Shown here one piece after another: positions 40,971 to 48,181 of a stretch of DNA of 48,181 nt (its first letter is position 1; every line of letters begins with the position of its first letter). The DNA comes from SM1-50 sp964467345 (GTDB lineage Archaea > Thermoplasmatota > E2 > DHVEG-1). Where the stretch lies: positions 1-48,181 of the forward strand of contig CAYXPY010000014.1 in NCBI GenBank assembly GCA_964467345.1, written 5' to 3'. The position numbers and the translations under genes are program-made. The notes beneath the pieces were generated by a model, which did no database searches, had not been told where the DNA came from, and saw only the letters and a list, made by a program, of their open reading frames with translations.

Positions 40971-41110
40971 GGAGGAAAGGGTATGTGGCGAGGGGAACAA
41001 GATGAACAGAACCACCCCTTTCCTCTCTGTTCACTTCTTCTTAGCCGCGGTACCGGGAGGAAAGGAAAATTTGGAGGGATACTAAAATGGATAGATGACA
41101 CCTTTCCTCC
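40971..41110. repeat. two 55-nt inverted repeats in tandem (GGAGGAAAGG/CCTTTCCTCC arms)
   Basis: GGAGGAAAGG at 40971-40980 faces CCTTTCCTC at 41017-41025; GGAGGAAAGG at 41056-41065 faces CCTTTCCTCC at 41101-41110. Both units span 55 nt and are 85 nt apart at their left arms. The arms equal the conserved segment of small RNA copy B (CCTTTCCTCCC). Interiors are diverged. An 8-bp hairpin TGAACAGA/TCTGTTCA lies inside and beyond the first unit. Confidence 0.7.
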
Positions 41111-41381
41111 TTTTCCCTACAAAATAAAAAGACAAAAGTCTATTTAATATTTTCCTTCCTTTTATACAACAATTGTTACAATTTTTACTAAACTTGTTCT
41201 GTAAATTTTATTACATTTGTAACAATATATTATCTAGAATCTTGATTCTCATGAGTAAGGATGATTACTTTTTCACAAAGAAACATTCAATAAGACAATA
41301 ATTCCACTTTTTTACAACATCATTTTTCTATGAAAATCAGTGCAGATTAAAAAAAGAAAAAAAGAAAAAAAGGTGGGATTT
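41111..41381. other. AT-rich intergenic tail with a 9-bp inverted repeat
   Basis: No gene seen. TTGTTACAA (41173-41181) and TTGTAACAA (41217-41225) are perfect inverted copies 35 nt apart, possibly an operator or hairpin. The purine-rich end next to the C25 stop reads as a T-rich terminator for that minus-strand gene. Confidence 0.45.
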
Positions 41382-44108
41382 CTAATATCCCAAGACCTGA
41401 CGTAGTATGGGAAATGCCCGTGGAAACAGGTCGAAAAGATGCTGAAAGAACGCATTGAGACTGAACCGGTACTCCATCGGCATCACGATGGTTACAGTAC
41501 CCCAGTCGCTCTCCGCATCCATACTGTCCTTTGCTTTGACCTTGACCGTGTAAGTACCTTCAGCATCCCAGCTATGCGTCACATGGATTTCTGTGCCTGA
41601 GATGTAGGGTCCAAGCCAGTCTGAGGTGGTGTTATCTCCCCAGTCGACAAAGTAGTAAATAATATGTTCCTGAGCATCAGATGTCACCATGTTGAACAGA
41701 TACGGTTTGCCTGGTTTTCCCTCTGCAGGTCCTGTGACCTGTGGCACGTCCGGAGGCGTGTTATCAGTGATGGTTACGATCAATGGTTCTGACCAAGCAC
41801 TCCCAGCACCCCAGATATCTCGGGCTTTCACTTTGACCTCATAGGTGCCTAACTCTGTCCATATATGCGATCCGATAACGTTTTGGCCAGATGAAAACGG
41901 TCCAAGCCACCCGCTGTTGCTGCCGTCGCCCCAGTCGAACAGATAAAAGATCTCCTCGTTCTCAGGATCTATCGCTTGGCTGGTGTAGCTGTATTCAACA
42001 TGCCAAATTCCAAGGGTCGGACCGCTCGGCTTTGTCGGTTGCGACGGTGCCTCACTTGGGTGAGCGGTTCGGAACTGCTGAGCAGGATCACCGAACAGCA
42101 AGCAGCATTGAATAATCTCTCGCCAGGTCCCACCATCCCAATCAATCATCGGTGCCATCTGGTCCTTTGAATATGCATGGGATCTCCCGAATTGCCAGTT
42201 GCTCAGATCACCAGATTTGTTCTCAACATCAAGGAAGAATCGCCAGAACTCCTTTGCCTGGAAAGCGCTACTTGAATTTGTACAATACAGGTTCCCCCAT
42301 CCATACCCGGTGTTATAGACACACCCGAAGGCAAGCTCGGTGTCTGAATGGAACAACATTACTTCAAGGACGCCATCGTCTCCATCGTTGAAATCCCCAC
42401 AGTGACATCCATAATCATGGATGAAGAACGGTTTGGTGTTCGTATAGAGATCTTGCCAGTCGTCTGCATAGACGTCCAAGGACATCTGATTATTCGCATG
42501 GGCAATCCCGCTGATGATGGTCACCCGATCCTCGTTGATAGCGTTCCTAAAACCGGTGATTGCACCTGAGGAGCTTCCACCCTGCCAACCCGGGTTCGGT
42601 GGTTCCGCGGTCCATCTTACAGAGAGATTGAACTGATTACCGGGGTTTACCAGGTTCCAGGTTTCAAAACCAAACTGGAAACCAACCCAGCTGGGGAACG
42701 TATCGGGACTCGGTCCGAGCCATTCATTGGTTCCTTTGATAGCACTGTAATCCATGAAATCGTCACCCTGACAGTTCCATCCTGTGTCACCACCAAAAAA
42801 CCCCATATTGTCCAAATACTCCCACTCTGCGCTGTCCGTGTAATAGAAACACTTTGTCAACCAGTTTGATACATCCTGTGGTGTATCACAGGTGATCCGT
42901 CCTATGAACAACTCTGCGTAGGTATCAAACCCGCTGTCTCCTTCTTCACCCCATTGGTTGTCATTGTCATTGTTAAACGTGCTGTCTAGATTGCTCCAAT
43001 AGAGATCAGAGTCGACATTGGACTCTCCACCAGAGGACATTAGCCGTGCTGGCATGGTATCAGCATCTCCAGCAATAAGAACATAGCTACTCCCCCAATC
43101 CTGATAGGCATCTTTGCAGAACTCCCGGATGCGGGCTTGGCTGTCATTGAACAATGCCACTGGATTATAATAATCAGGGCATGCGAGGATATCTTGTTTC
43201 GTCATTAACGCGCAGGACAGCCCGTCACCATTGTGTTTTTGCATAAGACTATCCCAGTTATATGTCAATGTTCCACCAATGTCCCAATCATCCAAACCAT
43301 TCTGTGTCGTCGTGATAATCACATAATCATACTGATCGGTAGGATCGCACAGTCCTCCTGGATATTCAAAGACAGGCAACTCACTGGTTTCATAGTGTGC
43401 TGCGATCTCCGGGTTTGAGACCAGCGTCTTCACATATGCTTGGTCGTTCGGATTGTTGCGGAAAAATTCGTTCACATACCCGGTATTTTCCAACGCAATG
43501 GTCACCGTAATGGATGGATAAAACATCAATAGACCAGAGCTTGGTGAATACTGCAGAGGGCTTAACCCAAAGCTGATAATGCTATAACCATGGGAATACC
43601 CCATGCTATAATCAGTGGACAACTTGGAAGGATACAGTTGGTCCGAGGAATAGATGTCAAGGTTTTTCACAAAGACCTGCGGCTCTTCACTTCCGAACGG
43701 AACAGATTTTTGATAGGGAAGAATCGGCTTTGCTGTAAGATCGACAGGTTGGGAGATAACAACCGGCGTCCCAGAGACAGTAATGCCTGTTGCCGTGGTC
43801 TTAGGTGGTAGCAAGAGCTGGATCATCTGCATCGGCATCTGTGGCGCCCCTACCTCCATACCACCTGCGATACAACCAGGTATGTGTAGGAGAGTATATT
43901 CAGAGCCTTCAGCCGTGATCGTTTGAAAATCCGGTCCTATAAAACCCCATGTATACGTCAGTTCTGTCTGACCAAAGAGTAGTGGTTCTCCTGAATGAAA
44001 CGGTTTGACTATCGCTGTTGCTAAAGATGTAGACAGTAGTAAAGCACAGATAGCTACACCAATAACAAGTCTGCCTCCATATAAGATATTATTTTTTGTT
44101 CTCTTCAT
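41382..44108 (-). CDS. large secreted gingipain-type (C25) protein with two PKD-like domains and FP tail
   Basis: 908 residues. Signal peptide to about 31, beta propeptide region with QMPMQMIQLLLPP, then the C25 domain starting YDYVIITT. Catalytic candidates are His in SGIAHANNQ and Cys in HDYGCHCGDF; the usual GHG is AHA here. Two PKD-like domains follow, the second ending ESDWGTVTIVMP, and the last residues are the tail FPRAFPILRQVLGY. This is the largest member of the secreted set. The leader AGGGGAAAATA lies directly before the ATG and a TATA (AATATTTAAATG) further up. Surface protease role inferred. Confidence 0.9.
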   Translation of the reverse strand: MKRTKNNILYGGRLVIGVAICALLLSTSLATAIVKPFHSGEPLLFGQTELTYTWGFIGPDFQTITAEGSEYTLLHIPGCIAGGMEVGAPQMPMQMIQLLLPPKTTATGITVSGTPVVISQPVDLTAKPILPYQKSVPFGSEEPQVFVKNLDIYSSDQLYPSKLSTDYSMGYSHGYSIISFGLSPLQYSPSSGLLMFYPSITVTIALENTGYVNEFFRNNPNDQAYVKTLVSNPEIAAHYETSELPVFEYPGGLCDPTDQYDYVIITTTQNGLDDWDIGGTLTYNWDSLMQKHNGDGLSCALMTKQDILACPDYYNPVALFNDSQARIREFCKDAYQDWGSSYVLIAGDADTMPARLMSSGGESNVDSDLYWSNLDSTFNNDNDNQWGEEGDSGFDTYAELFIGRITCDTPQDVSNWLTKCFYYTDSAEWEYLDNMGFFGGDTGWNCQGDDFMDYSAIKGTNEWLGPSPDTFPSWVGFQFGFETWNLVNPGNQFNLSVRWTAEPPNPGWQGGSSSGAITGFRNAINEDRVTIISGIAHANNQMSLDVYADDWQDLYTNTKPFFIHDYGCHCGDFNDGDDGVLEVMLFHSDTELAFGCVYNTGYGWGNLYCTNSSSAFQAKEFWRFFLDVENKSGDLSNWQFGRSHAYSKDQMAPMIDWDGGTWREIIQCCLLFGDPAQQFRTAHPSEAPSQPTKPSGPTLGIWHVEYSYTSQAIDPENEEIFYLFDWGDGSNSGWLGPFSSGQNVIGSHIWTELGTYEVKVKARDIWGAGSAWSEPLIVTITDNTPPDVPQVTGPAEGKPGKPYLFNMVTSDAQEHIIYYFVDWGDNTTSDWLGPYISGTEIHVTHSWDAEGTYTVKVKAKDSMDAESDWGTVTIVMPMEYRFSLNAFFQHLFDLFPRAFPILRQVLGY

Positions 44109-44359
44109 TATTTTCCCCTACGTAAAGGATGGTTCTCCTCTCATTTAAATATTGTGGTCTAATAAAATCAGGGTTGATACAGGAACTCTTCGAACGATAC
44201 CACAAAAAAAGGTTGATACGACCTTCTTTCAGAGAGAAAACCCACGATTCAACATCTACCATGCAATGCCGGGTAAAGACGACTCGTATTTCTTTGTTTA
44301 CCGCATAGACCTATTATCTCATAATCTATTCACTCCCCTAAAATGAGGTGAACAACCCT

Positions 44360-45355
44360 ATGAAGATATTGATCACGGGAATAACAGGGTTTCTTGGAAC
44401 ACATCTTGCAGAACGACTGTTGCAGACAAATAAGCACGAGCTAGTAGGAACCTATCGGGACATTGTAAAAGCAACAGCCTTTGAAAAACAGGGAATCGAG
44501 ATGCGGAAAACCGACCTCCTCAATGAAGCATCTCTCAGTGACGCAACCAAAGGGGTCGATGTGGTCGTCCATCTCGCAGGGTTGATGCGTTTTCATGAGC
44601 AATGGGCTCCTCTCTATGCGCATAATGTCACTGCCACACAGAGACTTGCCGAAGACGCACTCAACCATGGTGTTGGGCATTTCATCTATAGTAGTTCGAC
44701 AGAGGCGATCGGCCCCGTAGGGAAGATCCCTGGGGATGAGACCAGCCTCTATCACCCGACGTATCTCTATGGGCGGACAAAACAGATGGCTGAACAATGG
44801 CTCAAGGAAAAACAACAAACCCAAGGCCTTCCTTTGACCATCCTTCGTCCAACAGGAATCTACGGGCCAGGTGATGTCTATGTCACGTTATCAACGGTCC
44901 GAGCGGTGGCAGACGGAAAACTACGGTTCCTCCCCGGAAAAGGAGAGAGGTTCATTCATTTCACCTATGTTGACGACATCGTCCAAGGCATCCAACAGAC
45001 GATTGAAAAACCGGCACGCTCCAAAGGGGAGACCTTTATTCTTGCGGGTGATGAATACACCACGTATAAGGAGATGTTTACAATCATAGCACACTTGCTA
45101 CACGTCCCCCCACCCACTCGTTCCATACCAATGAGCCTTGCAAAGATGTATCTGTTCTTCGTGCAATGGAACAATAACAGAAATGGTATTGATGATTTTG
45201 TCATGCATACCTCGCTTATCGACACCATGAAGACCAATCGGATGTACAGTAATGCGAAAGCAAAAAAAACCCTTGATTTTTCCCCTCGGTTTGGGTATGC
45301 AGAAGGTATGAAAAAAACACTGGACTGGTACAAAGAAAAAAACCTACTCTCATAG
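44360..45355 (+). CDS. NAD-dependent epimerase/dehydratase (extended SDR)
   Basis: 331 residues from ATG 44360, which has GAGGTGA 8 nt upstream (GTG 44348 in frame is rejected). ILITGITGFLGTHLAERLL binds NAD(P); YSSSTEAIG and YLYGRTK give the catalytic Ser/Thr and Tyr-x3-Lys; LRPTGIYGPGD is the usual post-catalytic segment. Related to 3-beta-HSD/dihydroflavonol reductase and sugar epimerases. The substrate cannot be told. Transcribed divergently from the large C25 gene. Confidence 0.9.
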   Translation: MKILITGITGFLGTHLAERLLQTNKHELVGTYRDIVKATAFEKQGIEMRKTDLLNEASLSDATKGVDVVVHLAGLMRFHEQWAPLYAHNVTATQRLAEDALNHGVGHFIYSSSTEAIGPVGKIPGDETSLYHPTYLYGRTKQMAEQWLKEKQQTQGLPLTILRPTGIYGPGDVYVTLSTVRAVADGKLRFLPGKGERFIHFTYVDDIVQGIQQTIEKPARSKGETFILAGDEYTTYKEMFTIIAHLLHVPPPTRSIPMSLAKMYLFFVQWNNNRNGIDDFVMHTSLIDTMKTNRMYSNAKAKKTLDFSPRFGYAEGMKKTLDWYKEKNLLS

Positions 45356-45398
45356 CTAAATGAAATGAAAAGAAAGAAAAACAAGGAAAATGAGTGGT

Positions 45399-45857
45399 TC
45401 ATTCATAGGTGACCCAGATATCACGTGCTCTGCACACAGCAACTATCAGTGGCGGCTCACTTTCAAAGAGCACTGATCGTTTTCCCCAGAAAAAAAGACC
45501 GGAGACCCTATTTAACTGTACAGAGATGCTTTCATAGTCGAAATAAAACCCGATCTTGGGGGGAAGAACAAGGACATTGAGCCTCTCCCCTTCAAGATTG
45601 TTGGCCCGAATCGTCACCCTCTTAATGACCATGCACTTGAAACCGAACAGCCACAGCGCAGTTGAGGCTACCGTATTGGATTTTCCTGTGATGATGACGA
45701 TGCTGTCGTTGAAATGATCGGTCGTGGCTTGCACCAGCGGGTCAGAGGATGTTCCACAGTCAATCATAATCTTCTCTGTAACCATCGAACAGACAGGGAA
45801 CCCCCCGGTCATCAACAGCATACAAACAACTAAAAAACCTACTGTTCTCTTCAACAT
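45399..45857 (-). CDS. small secreted hypothetical protein
   Basis: 152 residues. Signal peptide (MLKRTVGFLVVCMLLMTGG...), then a beta-rich domain (DSIVIITGKSNTVASTALW, RVTIRANNLEGERLNVLVLPP) with two or three Cys. Not recognised. GGAGGAA lies 3 nt before the ATG, one of the few perfect Shine-Dalgarno matches and fully complementary to the TTCCTCC of the small RNAs. Ends convergent to the SDR gene. Confidence 0.65.
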   Translation of the reverse strand: MLKRTVGFLVVCMLLMTGGFPVCSMVTEKIMIDCGTSSDPLVQATTDHFNDSIVIITGKSNTVASTALWLFGFKCMVIKRVTIRANNLEGERLNVLVLPPKIGFYFDYESISVQLNRVSGLFFWGKRSVLFESEPPLIVAVCRARDIWVTYE

Positions 45858-45930
45858 CTATTCCTCCACATGCAATGCTAAGACATACCATATATAAATA
45901 TTTTATGGCAAAACAAAGGAAAAAGACCGG

Positions 45931-46770
45931 TTAACTCAGGTCATACACACCAAATGCAGTACCTAAAAAAAACGTTCTCTCCGCAAAAGGGGCAATCATC
46001 AAACCAGTGAACCCAGAAAACAACACCTGCTCAGGCGACGTCACATGAGCAAAACCTTTCAACCCAACAGAACGAACCTCTGTTTCATACCCCTCACAGA
46101 ACACGATATTAAACCACCGGAACGGATTCAACATCCAGACATACAACCCAAGATCTGCAAGTTTATTAGCAAGCTCCTGCTGACCAAAGAGCAATGCGAA
46201 AAAAGCAGGGATCAAACCAAGCGCTAATAAAGTCCCATAAGGAACAATCACCGGACTAGGTACGTAACCATCGATTTTCCGTGCGACAGCAAACAAAAGA
46301 CAAAACGTATTTATTGAAATACTCGTTCGTTTTCCCTCGTATCTCTGATTCCAACTCATGACCCTAGCCATATCACGTTCAGAAGATCGTAAGGGATCTA
46401 AGTACGACCCAACGACTAATCTTTCCGCTTGCCTAATACTTAACCCCTCAGGAAACATCCCATATGAATCAAGCTCCCATACCGCTTCCTTTAAAACCAA
46501 CCGCATCTCTTCTCTGTTCTCCGCCAGGATCAACCGGTCCTGTACCCCAAGAAGATACGACTCAACAGACTGCTGCTGGTGTTTCGTCAGAGACACAACA
46601 TGAGTGACACACCCAGAGACACCACAAACCTGGACTGTCACCTCCACACGATCCTCCTGGCTTACTGCCCGACCAAGACTGCTCATCAGACACGGGAGAA
46701 ACGAAACACTCACGCACAAGAGCATCGCTGCAACAGCAGTCCCTTTTTCAAACAGGCGATTTTTTTTCAA
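45931..46770 (-). CDS. uncharacterised secreted/membrane family protein (paralogue of the gene at 47680)
   Basis: 279 residues from a TTG. N-terminal signal, then VTVQVCGVSGC with paired Cys, a helical region (ESYLLGVQDRLI to LSIRQAERLV), a hydrophobic stretch (TFCLLFAVARKIDGYVPSP, YGTLLALGLIPAFFALLF) and a C-terminal module VRSVGLKGF...FSGFTGLMI...FFLGTAFGVY. The last module recurs in many archaeal proteins of this type but I know no function. The edge gene at 47680 shares the first half. Confidence 0.7.
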   Translation of the reverse strand: MKKNRLFEKGTAVAAMLLCVSVSFLPCLMSSLGRAVSQEDRVEVTVQVCGVSGCVTHVVSLTKHQQQSVESYLLGVQDRLILAENREEMRLVLKEAVWELDSYGMFPEGLSIRQAERLVVGSYLDPLRSSERDMARVMSWNQRYEGKRTSISINTFCLLFAVARKIDGYVPSPVIVPYGTLLALGLIPAFFALLFGQQELANKLADLGLYVWMLNPFRWFNIVFCEGYETEVRSVGLKGFAHVTSPEQVLFSGFTGLMIAPFAERTFFLGTAFGVYDLS

Positions 46771-46929
46771 CCTTTTCCAACCCTGTTAAAACGAATATCA
46801 CCATTGTATATATGTCTTTTGTATAAAAATAATAAAAAAGAATTCCCAGAACATAAAAAATACCTCTCTGCATCCTCAACACGTCCATGAGATCCTCTTC
46901 AACAGAAATCTATTTAAAAGAAGAAAAGA

Positions 46930-46984
46930 ATTTCAAGACGCACAAAAGACGAGGAACGAAGGTTTCAAAGCCCGTCTTTGAAAT
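46930..46984 (+). promoter_or_regulatory. foldable 5' leader of the cold-shock gene, two exclusive hairpins
   Basis: Hairpin I: TTTCAAAG (46963-46970) with CTTTGAAA (46976-46983). Alternative: ATTTCAAGACG (46930-46940) with CGTCTTTGAAAT (46973-46984), 11 bp and one bulge. Both use the same 3' strand, so they exclude each other. A TATA (TCTATTTAAAAG near 46906-46917) places them at the 5' end of a ~110-nt leader. Confidence 0.5.
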
Positions 46985-47044
46985 AATTTGTTTTTTCTCT
47001 TTTGTAAAAAAACACTCCCTCATGTATAAGGAGGAAAAACTCTC

Positions 47045-47236
47045 ATGAAAGGAACAATAAAATGGTATAATTCACGAAAGGGCTATGGATTTATCCTTGG
47101 CGAAGATGGAAAAGATATATTCCTTCACCGGACCGCTGTCCCCGCTGAAATGCGCCTCAACGAAGGCGACAAGGTCGAATATGAAATCGAAGACAGTGAT
47201 CGGGGACCAAAAGCAGTCAACATAAAAAAAGGCTAA
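47045..47236 (+). CDS. cspA: cold-shock domain protein (CspA type)
   Basis: 63 residues, a single OB-fold. RNP1 reads KGYGFIL and RNP2 DIFLHRTAV; it opens MKGTIKWYNSRKGYGF. Binds single-stranded RNA or DNA and keeps RNA unfolded at low temperature. Csp proteins are common in bacteria and patchy in archaea, so transfer is possible. AAGGAGGAAAAA lies 8 nt before the ATG, an unusually strong ribosome-binding site, and the leader can fold in two ways, consistent with temperature control (inference). Confidence 0.95.
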   Translation: MKGTIKWYNSRKGYGFILGEDGKDIFLHRTAVPAEMRLNEGDKVEYEIEDSDRGPKAVNIKKG

Positions 47237-47350
47237 AAAATAGTGTACCTTCACCGGTACCTCTCTTTTTCATATACATATTCGATTCCATTCCAGAAAA
47301 CACCGAAAATAAAAAAAAAATATTTTGCAGTCTATTTCTTGCTGACATCC

Positions 47351-47437
47351 TTACTTTTTTACAAAACAGACGTCACACAACGAAAAACCCTCCCGGATGG
47401 TCTTACCACAAAGACGACACGTCCCATACCGGGCCCG
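47351..47437 (-). pseudogene. fragment of a small zinc-ribbon protein without a start codon
   Basis: After an in-frame TAG the minus strand reads RARYGTCRLCGKTIREGFSL then CDVCFVKK and stop: two CxxC pairs 10 residues apart, a proper zinc knuckle. There is no ATG, GTG or TTG before the first Cys. Either a decayed gene or one with a sequencing error near 47438. Confidence 0.35.
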
Positions 47438-47679
47438 CTAGAACCCAACTACAATCTCATAGTCCTACATAATCCAATGAAACAGGATTTTATCACGATG
47501 AATCCTTTGTCTCATGAAATCAAATCCACGCTTCCTTAAAAAAAGACTGTAATGGGAATAAAATGTTTCTATTCTCTAAAAGTTTTTCCTCATTTTACCG
47601 GTTAATTCATACTGTTTTACAGTCCACAAGTTAAATATATAACATCATTAATATTTGATTATACTAAAGGGAGGATACC

Positions 47680-48181
47680 ATGGAAAAAACCCTAAAAATC
47701 AAAGGAATAGTTAATATCATTATATTGTTATTTCTTTTTGGGAGCATTTCACCTGGAGTTATTGGTGTTTCTCAATCAGTGATACAAGATAATTTCGAAC
47801 GAAAGAATGTTCCTCCCGCTGAAGACGTAGATTTTACTTTTTGTGTGAATGGGATGTCTTGTTCTCAGTCCATTTCGTATGAATCTGGGTTATCTTTGAA
47901 GGAGTTATTTTCTGTTTTACTGGAGGCAAATGCTGTTGATCCCTGGGGAGAGACTACAAGGATGTTAAAAATCCGTTTTATCGAGATGCTTGGTGATCTT
48001 GGTTTGCTACCTCAGAGTTCTTCAGTTGGATCAATCTGTTCGTTGATTGAACCGCCTTGGTCCCGCACAGGTGCATCGAATCGAGGGGGTCATCTGATGC
48101 CACTTCGAAAATCAGATGAAGATACTGCGACTTTGTTTTTTTGTAGTATGGCGGGCGCTGGATGGGGGTTTGTCATCCCAC
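47680..48181 (+). CDS. secreted protein of the same uncharacterised family, truncated by the window end
   Basis: Open to the right edge (167 codons). Signal sequence (IVNIIILLFLFGSISPGVIG), then VDFTFCVNGMSCSQSIS with paired Cys, a helical region (LSLKELFSVLLEANAVDPW) and the start of the hydrophobic part (TATLFFCSMAGAGWGFVIP). The order of elements matches the 45931-46770 protein. GGGAGGA lies 6 nt before the ATG, and AT-rich promoter sequence (TTAAATATATAAC) about 40-50 nt before. Confidence 0.75.
   Translation, partial: MEKTLKIKGIVNIIILLFLFGSISPGVIGVSQSVIQDNFERKNVPPAEDVDFTFCVNGMSCSQSISYESGLSLKELFSVLLEANAVDPWGETTRMLKIRFIEMLGDLGLLPQSSSVGSICSLIEPPWSRTGASNRGGHLMPLRKSDEDTATLFFCSMAGAGWGFVIP

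Noticed and set aside
40971..41110. RNase P RNA, because GAGGAAAG resembles the conserved region I
   Set aside because: The rest of the conserved cores (GTCC after GAGGAAA, and the second conserved block) is missing and the motif occurs twice.
40929..41147. 72-codon plus-strand frame
   Set aside because: It is a by-product of the GGAGGAAAGG/CCTTTCCTC repeats; the translation (GGKGMWRGEQ, TFPPFPYK) is not protein-like.
47243..47539. 98-codon plus-strand frame after cspA
   Set aside because: No promoter or ribosome-binding site, composition is not protein-like, and a better zinc-knuckle frame lies on the other strand.

Overview
The window looks like a chromosomal fragment of an archaeon, probably a Thermoplasmatota-type sediment lineage related to Thermoprofundales (marine benthic group D). 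The evidence is archaeal TATA-type promoters about 25-30 nt before many start codons, tRNAs without an encoded CCA, archaeal families (DUF998, DUF996, DUF4870, UbiA, AbiEi-like, small zinc ribbons), and an unusually rich secretome of papain-like (C1), gingipain-like (C25) and clostripain-like (C11) proteins with PKD-type domains. This taxonomic placement is inference. A 100-N gap at 16996-17095 is flanked by an identical 55-nt duplication, so it is a scaffolding artefact.

Layout. 0-6 kb: edge-truncated papain-like protein, membrane proteins (DUF998, UbiA, EamA), a radical SAM protein and an ICMT-like methyltransferase. 6-11 kb: secreted proteins (thrombospondin-3 plus transglutaminase-like lipoprotein, FG-GAP/PKD adhesin, cutinase-like esterase). 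11-23 kb: small genes, a DUF255 thioredoxin-fold protein, CocE-type hydrolase, PIN protein, orphan AbiEi-like regulator, RecB/Cas4-like nuclease, lipase-like hydrolase and zinc ribbons, interspersed with three copies of a small structured RNA. 23-30.5 kb: a run of minus-strand secreted C25, C1 and C11 proteins. 30.6-32.6 kb: tRNA-Gln(CUG), a bacterial/eukaryotic-type glutaminyl-tRNA synthetase and tRNA-Gln(UUG). 32.7-40.8 kb: zinc ribbon, threonine aldolase-like enzyme, EamA transporter, methyltransferase, small membrane and secreted proteins. 40.8-41.1 kb: gene-free DNA with a three-way-junction fold and two 55-nt inverted repeats. 41.4-48.2 kb: a large C25/PKD protein, an SDR enzyme, two members of an uncharacterised secreted/membrane family, and a cold-shock protein with a foldable leader.

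Main points. (1) A self-contained GlnRS plus both tRNA-Gln isoacceptors is very unusual for an archaeon; the canonical archaeal route is GluRS plus GatDE. (2) A family of ~63-77 nt RNAs (11415, 12644, 21972 complement) has its own promoters, a covarying outer stem and an invariant unpaired CTTTCCTCCCAGA-type segment that resembles anti-Shine-Dalgarno sequence. (3) Several secreted proteins share a C-terminal FP-x-L-type amphipathic tail after a PKD-like domain, a candidate surface-retention signal. (4) Most secreted-protein genes have an AGGGG-type leader just before the start, whereas cytosolic genes are mostly near-leaderless. The RNA motif could pair with those leaders, a testable link between points 2 and 4.
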